Shown: positions 51,958 through 60,324 of the stretch, one piece after another
Layout of the letters: the number at the start of each line of letters is the position of its first letter
Numbering within the stretch: position 1 is the first letter of the stretch
DNA from: Pseudoalteromonas lipolytica
GTDB taxonomy: Bacteria; Pseudomonadota; Gammaproteobacteria; Enterobacterales; Alteromonadaceae
NCBI RefSeq assembly: GCF_001306915.1
Contig: NZ_LJTC01000016.1
Span: 722 to 64,721 of the forward strand
Reading direction: 5' to 3'
Length of the DNA: 64,000 nt
The notes under the pieces: generated by a model
The model's database searches: none
What the model was told of the DNA's origin: nothing
Seen by the model: only the letters and a program-made list of their open reading frames with translations
Made by a program: the position numbers and the translations under genes

Positions 51958-52341
51958 ATGACCACACTGATTATCTGCGCACTCATCGCAGTACTCATAC
52001 CCTATTTAGCCAAAGCGCCTGTGGCTTTTGCTCAAAATAAGTTGGCAGGCTACGACAATAAGCACCCTCGCGAGCAACAAGCTAAACTAACCGGCTTTGG
52101 TGCTCGTGCGTTGGCAGCACATCAAAATAGCTTTGAATCGCTGATTATTTTTGCGGTCGCGCTGGCAGTCGTTATAGGTAGCAATAATGTCTATCAGGTA
52201 ACTGAGACCCTAGCGATTGTGCATGTTATTGCCCGTGTGTTGTATTGTATTTTCTACTACATAAACCAGGATATTTTACGTTCATTAGTTTGGCTTGTTG
52301 GCTATGTTTGTGCTGTGGCTATGATTGCTCTTTGTCTTTAG
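51958..52341 (+). CDS. MAPEG-family membrane protein
   Basis: 127 residues, four hydrophobic segments. NKHPREQQAKLTGFGARALA and AHQNSFESLIIFAVAL, with HVIARVLYCIFYYINQDILR, carry the MAPEG signature (glutathione- or lipid-modifying membrane proteins in eukaryotes; bacterial roles poorly defined). AAGG ribosome site. Single gene. Confidence 0.9.
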   Translation: MTTLIICALIAVLIPYLAKAPVAFAQNKLAGYDNKHPREQQAKLTGFGARALAAHQNSFESLIIFAVALAVVIGSNNVYQVTETLAIVHVIARVLYCIFYYINQDILRSLVWLVGYVCAVAMIALCL

Positions 52342-52367
52342 CGATAGAGCTAGTAGTCAAAAACCAC

Positions 52368-52399
52368 AAAGCAAGCGGCTTAAATAAGGCGCTTGCTTT
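52368..52399. terminator. Terminator between MAPEG and M56 genes
   Basis: AAAGCAAGCG / CGCTTGCTTT outer stem, extended by a GCTTA...TAAGGC inner pairing, between two convergent genes. Confidence 0.7.
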
Positions 52400-52419
52400 A
52401 GGGTCTTAAGTGGTTACTT

Positions 52420-53625
52420 TTACTTAGAGCTAACTTTAATTTTCTCTATTAAATCCTTTGCTTGATAGTTTTCGTCTAAGGCGAAATCGAGTTGTACTAA
52501 GGCGTTTTTAAAGCCGGATTCAGACGGCGCATACTGCCATTGTTTTAAGGCTCTTTTCGCTTCTCGATTGAAAACACCTTCAGGCTCTGCACTTACCACA
52601 CTAACATTGCTGGTGGCCCCACTTGGTAAAATATCGTATTTCAAAACGACTGAACCGCTAATACCTTGCTCTGCAGCTTGAATAGGGTATATCGGCTCTA
52701 CACGCATAACCGCTTGATAGTCTTTTGTCTTTTCAACGGACATCGGCTGTTTTGCAATGGCAAAGCTGCTAAGCATGCCCGCTGTAAAAATAACTAACGC
52801 TGTTTTTGCGATAAATGAGCTGTTGTCGATCTGCTTGATCTGATTTAGACGTTGTAACATGGTATTTTTATCTCCGTATTGTGAATAAGCCATTAAGCCT
52901 GTTCTGCTAAAGCTTGCACAGTGCACTAATGCCTTACTGTATAAAATTCGTTGTTCAGTTGATTTATTTTTGAGTACTTGCTCATCACATGAAAGCTCTT
53001 GGATACGGCGCAGACTTGCATAACCAAGCCAAGCGACAGGGTTAAACCACAACAAAATAGTGGCACTTAAAGCGATGGCATTAATTAGGTTATCTTTGCG
53101 TTTAATGTGCACTGATTCATGCTCTAAAATAAGCGCTAAAGCATGGTTATCGTAGTGGCTTTGATAGTTTGTAGGCAGCACTAACTTGGTATTTAAAACC
53201 CCAACAACCATAGGTGAGCTCACTTGGTTGCTTTGGTATAAGCGCATACTTTGATTGCTGTGATGATCAAGCGTAATTGGCGCTAACTGCAGTTTCGCTA
53301 GAAAACGGTAATGAAAATATACGGCAGTGATCAGCAGTGCGGCACTAATAAAGCCATAAATAGCAAACCAAGTGAGCGTAAACTGTGGCATTATTGCTGT
53401 GTTTGGCGTGATAGTCAGCTTACTGATAAAGTCGTTTTGAATTGGCTTTAAGTGCTCTGGTAGGTTCGCTAACAATAAACTAATTGGTAAAAGCGCCCAC
53501 AGTGTATAAACCAAGCGTGCCGATAGCTGGCTTAGTAACTTTCGCTCTAGCAGCAATAAAAACATAATTGCAGATGAGATCAAAAGTTGTTGATCTAACA
53601 GCCAATTAAAAAATGCATCTAACAT
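52420..53625 (-). CDS. BlaR1-like M56 peptidase fused to TonB C-terminal domain
   Basis: 401 residues. Membrane helices at the N-terminus and near 90-105; zinc protease motif LEHESVHIKRKDN (HExxH, His169-Glu170-His173) with NPVAWLGYASLRRIQELSCD supplying the third ligand region. The C-terminal ~95 residues form a TonB domain (YPIQAAEQGISGSVVLKYDI, EAKRALKQWQYAP) in place of the penicillin-binding sensor of BlaR1. It lies nine bases after the BlaI-type repressor gene and presumably triggers its cleavage. The stimulus is not known; beta-lactam sensing should not be assumed. Confidence 0.92.
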   Translation of the reverse strand: MLDAFFNWLLDQQLLISSAIMFLLLLERKLLSQLSARLVYTLWALLPISLLLANLPEHLKPIQNDFISKLTITPNTAIMPQFTLTWFAIYGFISAALLITAVYFHYRFLAKLQLAPITLDHHSNQSMRLYQSNQVSSPMVVGVLNTKLVLPTNYQSHYDNHALALILEHESVHIKRKDNLINAIALSATILLWFNPVAWLGYASLRRIQELSCDEQVLKNKSTEQRILYSKALVHCASFSRTGLMAYSQYGDKNTMLQRLNQIKQIDNSSFIAKTALVIFTAGMLSSFAIAKQPMSVEKTKDYQAVMRVEPIYPIQAAEQGISGSVVLKYDILPSGATSNVSVVSAEPEGVFNREAKRALKQWQYAPSESGFKNALVQLDFALDENYQAKDLIEKIKVSSK

Positions 53626-53634
53626 AACAACGCC

Positions 53635-54009
53635 TTATTTTTGCTGTTTTTCCCAATCATCAATGACCTTTTTCAGCTCATCAATATCATGTTGCGAGAG
53701 TTGCTCTGATTTAGCAAAGCCACTCACCAGTGGCGCAATACGGCCATTAAAGAAGCGTTCAATAAAGCTTTGGCTTTCTTTTAATGTGTATTCTTCACGG
53801 GCGATGCAAGGAGTGTAGTTATATTGGCGGCCTTGTTTCTCGAAGCTAAGAGCGCCTTTTTTAACTAAACGGCTTAGTAGCGTTTTAATGGTTTTTTCGT
53901 GCCATTCTTTATCGTCACTTAAACGCGCAATTACTTCACTAGCTGTGGCTGGGTAGCCAAGCCATACTGCATCTAATACTTCGAATTCAGCTTTAGAAAG
54001 TTCAATCAT
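53635..54009 (-). CDS. BlaI/MecI/CopY-family repressor
   Basis: 124 residues. Winged helix LSKAEFEVLDAVWLGYPATA, EKTIKTLLSRLVKKGALSFE, then QGRQYNYTPCIAREEYTL and a dimerisation tail, as in BlaI/MecI. Autoregulation is supported by a strong TGTAATC/GATTACA operator 16 bases upstream of its start. First gene of a two-gene operon with the M56-TonB peptidase, its likely inactivator. No beta-lactamase gene is in this window. Confidence 0.94.
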   Translation of the reverse strand: MIELSKAEFEVLDAVWLGYPATASEVIARLSDDKEWHEKTIKTLLSRLVKKGALSFEKQGRQYNYTPCIAREEYTLKESQSFIERFFNGRIAPLVSGFAKSEQLSQHDIDELKKVIDDWEKQQK

Positions 54010-54024
54010 TTTTATGCCTACAGA

Positions 54025-54057
54025 TGTAATCTTTAATTAAAGATTACACGTGTAATC
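54025..54057. promoter_or_regulatory. BlaI-type operator, overlapping palindromes
   Basis: A 24-bp perfect palindrome runs from TGTAATC (54025) to GATTACA (ends 54048). Overlapping it is a second perfect palindrome GATTACACGTGTAATC (54042-54057). The three half-sites fit the TTACA-n2-TGTAA arrangement bound by MecI/BlaI dimers. Directly upstream of the repressor gene. Confidence 0.85.
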
Positions 54058-54077
54058 AATTAATGCAAACTTTTTTG

Positions 54078-54764
54078 TTAGAGAATGTCACTTTTTTTGA
54101 TACTGACTATTTGTCCTTCGGGCAAATTCAGCGTGGTGAGTGACAGTTTTGCGATATCTGTGCGGTAAAGGTCGATGACTTTGTAGCCACAAAAACGAGC
54201 CATTTTACGTATTTGCCGATTTAAACCTTGTTTTAAGACGATGCAAAACTGTGTTTCGCTGACTTGAGTCACCGTGCAAGGGAGGGTTATTTGTTTATCG
54301 ACAGGCACACCGCCCGCCATTTTTTTACAAAAATCACTATCAAGAGGTTTATCAACGGTGACTAAATAGCGTTTGGGTTGGTGGTAATCAGGGTGGATCA
54401 GTTGATTACAAAACTCACCGTCATTGGTCAAAATCAATAAACCTCGGGAGTCTTTGTCGAGCCGGCCAATTGGGTAAACGCGAGTGGTTTTAGGCAGGCT
54501 ATGAATAAGGCTTGTTGGGTCATCAGCATTTAATTTGCAATCTATACCAACAGGCTTGTGATAAGCAAAGTAGGTGAGTGGTGCCTTAGCTAAAATTTTT
54601 TCGCCAAGTACAATCACATCATCGTGCTCATCAACATGATCTATATGATTTGCGGCACGGCCATTTACTGTTACCTCACCTTGATCTATCAAGCGCGATG
54701 CTTGCTTTCGAGAGCAAACACCCGCATGGGCAATAAATTTAGCAAGTCGTACTTTTTCTGGCAT
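54078..54764 (-). CDS. rluF: RluF-like 23S rRNA pseudouridine synthase
   Basis: 228 residues from ATG 54764 (MPEKVRLAKFIAHAGVCSRK). N-terminal S4 RNA-binding domain (~5-60), then the RsuA-type catalytic domain with Asp103 in YPIGRLDKDSRGLLILTNDG and LKQGLNRQIRKMARFCGYKV. Pattern closest to RluF (pseudouridine at the peptidyl-transferase region, U2604) by RYLVTVDKPLDSDFCKKMAG; RluB/RluE remain possible. Single gene. Confidence 0.85.
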   Translation of the reverse strand: MPEKVRLAKFIAHAGVCSRKQASRLIDQGEVTVNGRAANHIDHVDEHDDVIVLGEKILAKAPLTYFAYHKPVGIDCKLNADDPTSLIHSLPKTTRVYPIGRLDKDSRGLLILTNDGEFCNQLIHPDYHQPKRYLVTVDKPLDSDFCKKMAGGVPVDKQITLPCTVTQVSETQFCIVLKQGLNRQIRKMARFCGYKVIDLYRTDIAKLSLTTLNLPEGQIVSIKKSDIL

Positions 54765-54844
54765 GAGTGATTTTTGTACAATTAATTTGATCACAGTATA
54801 TCAAAATCACGTATGAATAGTTCCACCACCAAAGAGGAATGCAC

Positions 54845-55150
54845 ATGCCTATCAAATTATCAGAGCTTGCAGCTCACCAACCACTGCAAAAGGTTATCCT
54901 TCATTCATTAGAAATGGCGCTGTATCAGGTGTCTGTGCTGATCAATAACGTTGAGTATTATGTTACTGATGAGCAAGGTGAGTTTATTCGCGATATTAGC
55001 CCGTTGCACATTCAAAAGCGCCTCGATCACCTAAGTTATGGTGATATGGTTTTACGCCACACTAGTGCTTATGATGAGATGTGTGGTCAGCCCGAAAAGC
55101 TGGCCAGCAACATGCTTGAAGTACCCTATGGTAAGAACCACTTATACTGA
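54845..55150 (+). CDS. DUF6482-like small protein
   Basis: 101 residues; ATG 54845 is favoured because GAGG lies seven bases upstream (an ATG at 54839 is too close). ALYQVSVLINNVEYYVTDEQ and IQKRLDHLSYGDMVLRHTSA fit my recollection of DUF6482, common in marine gammaproteobacteria. Soluble, role unknown. Confidence 0.65.
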   Translation: MPIKLSELAAHQPLQKVILHSLEMALYQVSVLINNVEYYVTDEQGEFIRDISPLHIQKRLDHLSYGDMVLRHTSAYDEMCGQPEKLASNMLEVPYGKNHLY

Positions 55151-55177
55151 TTAACGATATAAGCGTATACTGAGTAT

Positions 55178-55585
55178 ATGTATCAATTAAAAAGTGATGA
55201 CTCAGCTGATTTAAACAACCAGCTTAGAGAACATATTGTGGCTTTCAACGCCGCGCATTTTAATGCCGAGCGTATTCCCGTTGGTTTTAAGTTCGTTAAT
55301 AAACAAAACAGTGTGGTTGCTGGTATTCATGGTCAGGTATTTGGCAATTGGCTGCTTATTAGTTGGCTTTGGTGTGATGATAAGACGCGTGGTAAGGGAC
55401 TTGCGACACGCTTACTCGCTGAATTAGAGAGTAAAGCTAAAGCACTTGGTGCAAACACCGCACAACTTGATACGCTCGATTTCCAAGCTAAACCCTTTTA
55501 CGAAAACAACGGCTACCTAGTTAAATATGAAATGCGTAACTACCCACTCGACGGCTGCCGTTATTTTATGGAAAAAAGCCTTTAA
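55178..55585 (+). CDS. GNAT family N-acetyltransferase
   Basis: 135 residues. GNAT core with LLISWLWCDDKTRGKGLATRLLAELESKA (split here as WLWCDDKTRGKGLATRLLAE for the acetyl-CoA loop) and FYENNGYLVKYEM near the end. Substrate unknown. The start codon overlaps a 13-bp palindrome TATACTGAGTATA (55166-55178), possibly an operator. Ends in a terminator-like stem AAAAGCC / GGCTTTT (55574-55597). Confidence 0.85.
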   Translation: MYQLKSDDSADLNNQLREHIVAFNAAHFNAERIPVGFKFVNKQNSVVAGIHGQVFGNWLLISWLWCDDKTRGKGLATRLLAELESKAKALGANTAQLDTLDFQAKPFYENNGYLVKYEMRNYPLDGCRYFMEKSL

Positions 55586-55597
55586 CTATTGGCTTTT
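55572..55597. terminator. Bidirectional terminator
   Basis: AAAAGCC / GGCTTTT stem with a ten-base loop overlapping the acetyltransferase stop; A and T tracts on each side suit both convergent genes. Confidence 0.65.
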
Positions 55598-55599
55598 AC

Positions 55600-55959
55600 T
55601 CACTTCGCTTTTAGCACGTCTTGCTCGGTAAAAGTAATCCCTAAGAAAGGGGTCGCTTCAGGGGCAAGCATAAAGGTGCGAATGTTCATATGGTCTTGCC
55701 CTTCAGGATTGTGTAATACGTCATCACGATAAAACGCGCCAAAGCAATCTAGGGTGTTTTGTTTACTCAGTTGATTTAGCTTAGCAAAGGCAAAAATTTT
55801 ACACGAGCCATTATTTTCATTTGCCGCGCTTAGCAGGCCATGATTGTTAAAACCACTTGGGGTAAAGTCATAATTGTTGTCTATGACCGCCATGGTATCG
55901 GTAAACTCAATTTGCTGCGGTGTGCTTGCTAATTTCGAAAGAAATTCGTTAAGAGTCAT
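55600..55959 (-). CDS. HopJ-family protein
   Basis: 119 residues matching the HopJ type III effector-like family (FTDTMAVIDNNYDFTPSGFN, CFGAFYRDDVLHNPEGQDHM). Name aside, the family is found in many non-pathogens without a secretion system, so an effector role should not be assumed. Likely operon with the retropepsin-like gene upstream (9 bases). Confidence 0.88.
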   Translation of the reverse strand: MTLNEFLSKLASTPQQIEFTDTMAVIDNNYDFTPSGFNNHGLLSAANENNGSCKIFAFAKLNQLSKQNTLDCFGAFYRDDVLHNPEGQDHMNIRTFMLAPEATPFLGITFTEQDVLKAK

Positions 55960-55968
55960 TGCTTGTCC

Positions 55969-57081
55969 TTAAAAATTGTTCTTTATCAACTCTAACTCAT
56001 TCACTTGCTGATTGATATTAAACTTAAAATTCTCTAAAAAGTTCATACCAAGCAAGCCATAGCCAACATGATTTTCTATTACCAGCACTTCAAAATTACG
56101 AATACGTTGTTGACCGACTTGAAACGACTCGAGCTGATAACGCTGTGCTTCAACAATTCCATTAGCTGTGTTTACTTGTAAGGTGCCAAGGTAATTGGCT
56201 GGGGTGTTAAGCGAGTTTAATAATGTTTGGTTAATTACAGTAAAGCTAGCGCCGGTGTCGATCATCAGCTCGGTTTCGATATCATCGTTGATGATACTGT
56301 TCACCAAATAGTGCGAACCTCGAGCAGTTAATTTTATAATTTCAACACCTGCGAGAGCTTGTTGAATCAACTGATGTAATTGCTCAGCCTGTTGTTTATA
56401 GTCATGATCTTCGGGTAGTTGATCTAGGGTTATTTGGCTCGCGACATAATCTTCTAAATGGTAGCTAGCTAATGCATTGTTATATAAGTAATGCGCGTTG
56501 CCAGGCGCGTAATCAAGCCATTGTTGACTAATATTAAGTAGGGCTTGCCATTGTTGCGTTGCAATAAGTTCATCAATATAGGTTGTACTTAGCTCGTCTA
56601 TTTGTTTGTTAAGTTGTTGCTTATCATTGCTGTCTAACTGGTTGCTAAGCGCCAGTAAATTGATAATACCTTGTTGGGTATCACCTTGTGCTATTAAACG
56701 CTTTGCCTCAAGTTCAAGCATGGTGACATCGTAAGGGTGACTATTTAAAAAGGCCGTTAAAAATTGCTCACTTAAGGTGAATTTTTGATGGGAAAGCCAT
56801 GTCTTAAGTTGTTGTTGCCAAATTTGTTTAAGTTGCCTTGCATAGCGAGGTTCATTCATAAGTAATTGAGTGTACTCAGCAACCGCTTTGTCGAATAATT
56901 GGTTGCTAAATAGCGCAACAGCTTGTTGAAAGTGGGCTGGTAACGTTGTGCCTTTTTGTACTTTAGGCGCTGGTGCGACAGTTTCTATTTCTAACGGCTT
57001 TGCCGGGTTAAAAAGCTGCCAAATAAAGTAACCGTTTAAGCTAAGAGAGCATAGCAATATTAATTTAAGAAAAGCATTCAT
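55969..57081 (-). CDS. TPR protein with retropepsin-like aspartic protease domain
   Basis: 370 residues. N-terminal membrane anchor (~4-20), helical repeat region (~45-245, TPR-like), and a C-terminal retropepsin-like domain with the catalytic motif ELMIDTGASFTVINQTLLNS (Asp275) and GLLGMNFLENF near the end. Such domains act as homodimers. Periplasmic-side orientation is likely. Not assigned to a pathway. Confidence 0.88.
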   Translation of the reverse strand: MNAFLKLILLCSLSLNGYFIWQLFNPAKPLEIETVAPAPKVQKGTTLPAHFQQAVALFSNQLFDKAVAEYTQLLMNEPRYARQLKQIWQQQLKTWLSHQKFTLSEQFLTAFLNSHPYDVTMLELEAKRLIAQGDTQQGIINLLALSNQLDSNDKQQLNKQIDELSTTYIDELIATQQWQALLNISQQWLDYAPGNAHYLYNNALASYHLEDYVASQITLDQLPEDHDYKQQAEQLHQLIQQALAGVEIIKLTARGSHYLVNSIINDDIETELMIDTGASFTVINQTLLNSLNTPANYLGTLQVNTANGIVEAQRYQLESFQVGQQRIRNFEVLVIENHVGYGLLGMNFLENFKFNINQQVNELELIKNNF

Positions 57082-57148
57082 CCGTTTTGCCCAATCATTT
57101 AATCTTTGTTATTTACTTACTCAGCATAAAACACATTTTTTAAAGTCG

Positions 57149-57859
57149 TTACTTTTTAACTAAATGATTGAGCGCCATGATATTACTGATCTCAATATCT
57201 GCTAATCCTTGATAACGATATTGCGTTGCTTGGTTATTAAGCCAAACGCTTTGGCAGCCAGCATTATTGGCACCTTGTACATCAGTATCTAGGCTATCGC
57301 CAATGTGCAAAATTTCCTTGTGAGGCACTTTTAAGTGTTTGGCTGCGCTATCAAATAAGGCGCTATGCGGCTTCGCTTTTCCGTGTGGGCCTGCTTGTAA
57401 AACTAACTCAAATACACCATTAAGGTTAAACTTTTCTACTTCGACATTACCATTGGTGATGGCGATGAGGCGGTAGTGTTTACTGAGATTAGTAAGTAAT
57501 TCAAGTACTTCATCAGTAACGGTTATTTGACTGCGGGCATCAGCGAATGCCTGATAAGCATTTTCGGCATGCAACTGAGCTTGCTCTGCTGAAAAACCCA
57601 GATCGGTCATGGCATAGTGTAATGCTGCTTGTCGCCAGCGCGTAACGTCATCAATTAAAGTCGCATCATGTTTTAAAGCTTTATCGCGGCATGTTAACCA
57701 GTAGCTCATGCTATCGGCTGGCCATTGGTCTAATGCCTCGAGGTAATCAGCTTGTGCTTGCAAGGCTGATTTTATGATCGGATGGTTGTTGTAAAGTGTG
57801 TCGTCTAAATCAAAACTTAAAACAGAAACTGGCGATAGGGCACGGTTAAATCGGATCAT
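57149..57859 (-). CDS. yigB: HAD-IA hydrolase YigB
   Basis: 236 residues. HAD motifs: SFDLDDTLYNN (nucleophile Asp and general acid), AITNGNVE (motif II), and HIGDSLDTDVQGANNAGCQS (motif IV). In E. coli YigB dephosphorylates a riboflavin precursor (5-amino-6-(5-phospho-D-ribitylamino)uracil). Located after xerC, 12 bases downstream, exactly as in enteric genomes. Confidence 0.93.
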   Translation of the reverse strand: MIRFNRALSPVSVLSFDLDDTLYNNHPIIKSALQAQADYLEALDQWPADSMSYWLTCRDKALKHDATLIDDVTRWRQAALHYAMTDLGFSAEQAQLHAENAYQAFADARSQITVTDEVLELLTNLSKHYRLIAITNGNVEVEKFNLNGVFELVLQAGPHGKAKPHSALFDSAAKHLKVPHKEILHIGDSLDTDVQGANNAGCQSVWLNNQATQYRYQGLADIEISNIMALNHLVKK

Positions 57860-57871
57860 AATGACAAGGGT

Positions 57872-58825
57872 TTACTCTGATGTTGAGCGCTTTTTAGCGC
57901 GTGGATGGGTGTTATCGTACACTTTAGCTAAATGCTGAAAATCTAAATGCGTGTAAACTTGAGTTGCAGACAAACTACTGTGTCCTAACAGTTCTTGTAC
58001 GGCACGCAGATCCCCTGATGATTCTAAAATATGTGATGCAAATGAGTGGCGCAATTTATGCGGATGCACTTGTGAGCTGATCCCTTGCTTAATGCCCCAT
58101 TCTTGCATCCGTAAGCGAACTTGGCGTACGGAAATTCGCTTTTTTTGGCTGCTAACAAATACGGCTATTTCATCAGGATGTGCAAATTGAGGGCGAATTT
58201 TCAGCCATGCTTTTAATGCACTGAGCGCTTTGCTGCCTACAGGTAATAAACGTTCTTTGTTACCTTTACCACGGACTAAAATTTCGCCTTCAGTCGGGTT
58301 TATATCTTGTATGTTGGCACCAACTAACTCGCTAATACGCAGGCCCGAAGAGTACATTAATTCCATCATAGCTTTGTCACGAATAGCTAAAGGCTCATCA
58401 TCTGGCAGTTCTAGTAGCTTAGCCATTTGATCTACGTCTAAATTTTTGGGTAAAGGCTTGGAAAATTTTGGCCCTTTAATGGCCTCTGCCGGATTATGAT
58501 AATGTGCCTGACTGGCGATATTTTTGGCTTTTAAGAATTTATATAAACTGCGAATACAGCTCAGTTTTAAACTGATTGTGCGACCACTCAATTGTTTGCT
58601 GCGCATTTGCATGCTGTAACGGCGAATATGCTCACCTTGAACAGCAAACCAGTCTTCACATAGTTTACTAAAGTACAAAGCTGCGAAGCCTAGCTGGCTA
58701 GTGTATTGGTTTACTGTGTGCGCTGAGTATTGTTTTTCGTAGCGTAAGTAGTCTGCAAATAGTTGGATAGGTGTTCGCCAAGCATCACTTAATTCAACAA
58801 TGTCTGGCGTCGTCACATCGCTCAT
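57872..58825 (-). CDS. xerC: Tyrosine recombinase XerC
   Basis: 317 residues. SAM-like N-terminal domain (~20-105) and catalytic domain with Arg163 (SSGLRISELVGAN), the lysine in GKGNKERLLPVG, His256-Arg259 (HKLRHSFASH), His282 and Tyr291 (GHSSLSATQVYTHLD). With XerD resolves chromosome dimers at dif. The start overlaps the DUF484 stop by four bases. Context dapF-DUF484-xerC-yigB is classic, so a chromosomal XerC rather than an integrase. Confidence 0.97.
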   Translation of the reverse strand: MSDVTTPDIVELSDAWRTPIQLFADYLRYEKQYSAHTVNQYTSQLGFAALYFSKLCEDWFAVQGEHIRRYSMQMRSKQLSGRTISLKLSCIRSLYKFLKAKNIASQAHYHNPAEAIKGPKFSKPLPKNLDVDQMAKLLELPDDEPLAIRDKAMMELMYSSGLRISELVGANIQDINPTEGEILVRGKGNKERLLPVGSKALSALKAWLKIRPQFAHPDEIAVFVSSQKKRISVRQVRLRMQEWGIKQGISSQVHPHKLRHSFASHILESSGDLRAVQELLGHSSLSATQVYTHLDFQHLAKVYDNTHPRAKKRSTSE

Positions 58826-59433
58826 GCAAGTTCCAATAAGCGCAGTTGTAATGAGCGAACAAACTCAAGGACAAAAAAGCTGTCTTTTGCCGGTTCGAAG
58901 TGATTTACGTCATCACTACCAAACGCCAAAATAGCCACAGGGTGTTTTGTGTTACCAATTAGATATAAAGCAGTCGATTGAGTCGTGTCTGAAAACAGTA
59001 AGTCTCTTTCTTGTTGGCTTACTCGACCCAAGTAAATGCCGTCGTTTTGCAGGCGATGAGCAATTAATTCATCAAACTTTTTATCGTACTTAACTAAGTG
59101 GCATTCGTTAATGGATGGATTAGTGCAGATAATATTGCGCAAATTGCTAGCCAGTGTCGTAAAGTCGTAGTTAGTCCATAACTGACGATGACAGTCGCTA
59201 AATAAGCGGTAAATTAACTCGTTTTCTTTTGCTTGTTCAACGAGCTGCTCAATCTTATTTTTTAATAACGTATTGTGTTCACGTAATTGGCGCTGTTGAA
59301 TATGTACCAAAGACGTTGCTCCCGCCGTTTGTTGTTGTAGTTCAACTTCAGCGAGCACATCCGGGTTTTTGATAAAAAAATCAGGGTGTGCTTTTAAATA
59401 GTCAGCAATTTGTTGTTCTGTTAGTTTGCTCAT
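58822..59433 (-). CDS. DUF484 family protein
   Basis: 203 residues: N-terminal helix LTEQQIADYLKAHPDFFIKN, a coiled coil (~50-75), then a GAF-like domain (~85-200). Always between dapF and xerC in this lineage. Overlaps both neighbours by four bases, so it is translated with them. Function not established. Confidence 0.92.
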   Translation of the reverse strand: MSKLTEQQIADYLKAHPDFFIKNPDVLAEVELQQQTAGATSLVHIQQRQLREHNTLLKNKIEQLVEQAKENELIYRLFSDCHRQLWTNYDFTTLASNLRNIICTNPSINECHLVKYDKKFDELIAHRLQNDGIYLGRVSQQERDLLFSDTTQSTALYLIGNTKHPVAILAFGSDDVNHFEPAKDSFFVLEFVRSLQLRLLELA

Positions 59434-60260
59434 AGTGCCACTTGTCCATCAAAAACATGCTCAGCAGGGCCTGTCATTCGTACAGGGTGGCCTTCGCCTT
59501 GCCAACGTACTTGTAAACTGCCGCCGGGTAAGTCAACTTGTACGGTATTAGCAAGTTTACTTTGAATTTGTCCAACCACGACCGCAGCACAAGCACCTGT
59601 ACCACAGGCTAAGGTTTCACTAACGCCACGTTCCCACACTCTTAGTTTAATGTGATCTTGCGAAATTACCTGCATAAAACCAACATTTGCACGTTGTGGA
59701 AAACGCTCATGATTTTCAAGGAGTGGGCCTAAGGTGGTGACTTCTGCGGTATGAATGTCATCAACTTCTAACACGCAATGTGGGTTACCCATCGACACTG
59801 CGCCACTAAATACTGTGTGTTCTTCAGTGCGAAGAATATAGGTCAGCTCACGCTTGCTGGCTTTTAATGGAATTTTGTTCGGTTCAAAATTAGGGTGGCC
59901 CATATTTACCGTTACTTGACCATCTTTCTCTATATAAAGCGTGAGGTTACCAGATTTTGTTGAAACCGAAATTTTATGCTTATTGGTCAGGCCTTTCATA
60001 CGTACAAAGCGGGCGAAACAGCGCGCACCGTTGCCGCACTGTTCAACTTCGTTACCATCGGCATTGAAAATACGATAATGAAAATCGAGATCAGGCGAGT
60101 AAGGGGCTTCAACCATAAGCAGTTGATCGAAGCCAATGCCAAAATGGCGATCTGCCAGCTTCTTTATTTGATCACGTGATAAAAAAACATTTTGAGTAAT
60201 GTTATCAATAACGACAAAGTCATTACCTAGGCCGTGCATTTTTGAAAAATTAACTAACAT
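59430..60260 (-). CDS. dapF: Diaminopimelate epimerase
   Basis: 276 residues; converts LL- to meso-diaminopimelate for lysine and peptidoglycan. The two catalytic cysteines are Cys75 in DGNEVEQCGNGARCFARF and Cys219 in ETLACGTGACAA. Overlaps the DUF484 gene; 64 bases after lysA, which makes the next product, lysine. Confidence 0.97.
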   Translation of the reverse strand: MLVNFSKMHGLGNDFVVIDNITQNVFLSRDQIKKLADRHFGIGFDQLLMVEAPYSPDLDFHYRIFNADGNEVEQCGNGARCFARFVRMKGLTNKHKISVSTKSGNLTLYIEKDGQVTVNMGHPNFEPNKIPLKASKRELTYILRTEEHTVFSGAVSMGNPHCVLEVDDIHTAEVTTLGPLLENHERFPQRANVGFMQVISQDHIKLRVWERGVSETLACGTGACAAVVVGQIQSKLANTVQVDLPGGSLQVRWQGEGHPVRMTGPAEHVFDGQVAL

Positions 60261-60324
60261 AACGCTCTAATTCGGGTTTGCTCTGAGCTAATCATGCCAC
60301 AGAGCTGGGCGGTTATAAAAACGT

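Noticed and set aside
52420..54009. Beta-lactam resistance locus
   Set aside because: BlaI/M56 proteins suggest it, but there is no beta-lactamase or penicillin-sensor domain; the protease carries a TonB domain.
55600..55959. Type III secretion effector
   Set aside because: HopJ-like name only; no secretion genes around and the family is common in free-living bacteria.
57872..58825. Phage or integron integrase
   Set aside because: Tyrosine recombinase motifs fit, but the dapF-DUF484-xerC-yigB order identifies housekeeping XerC.
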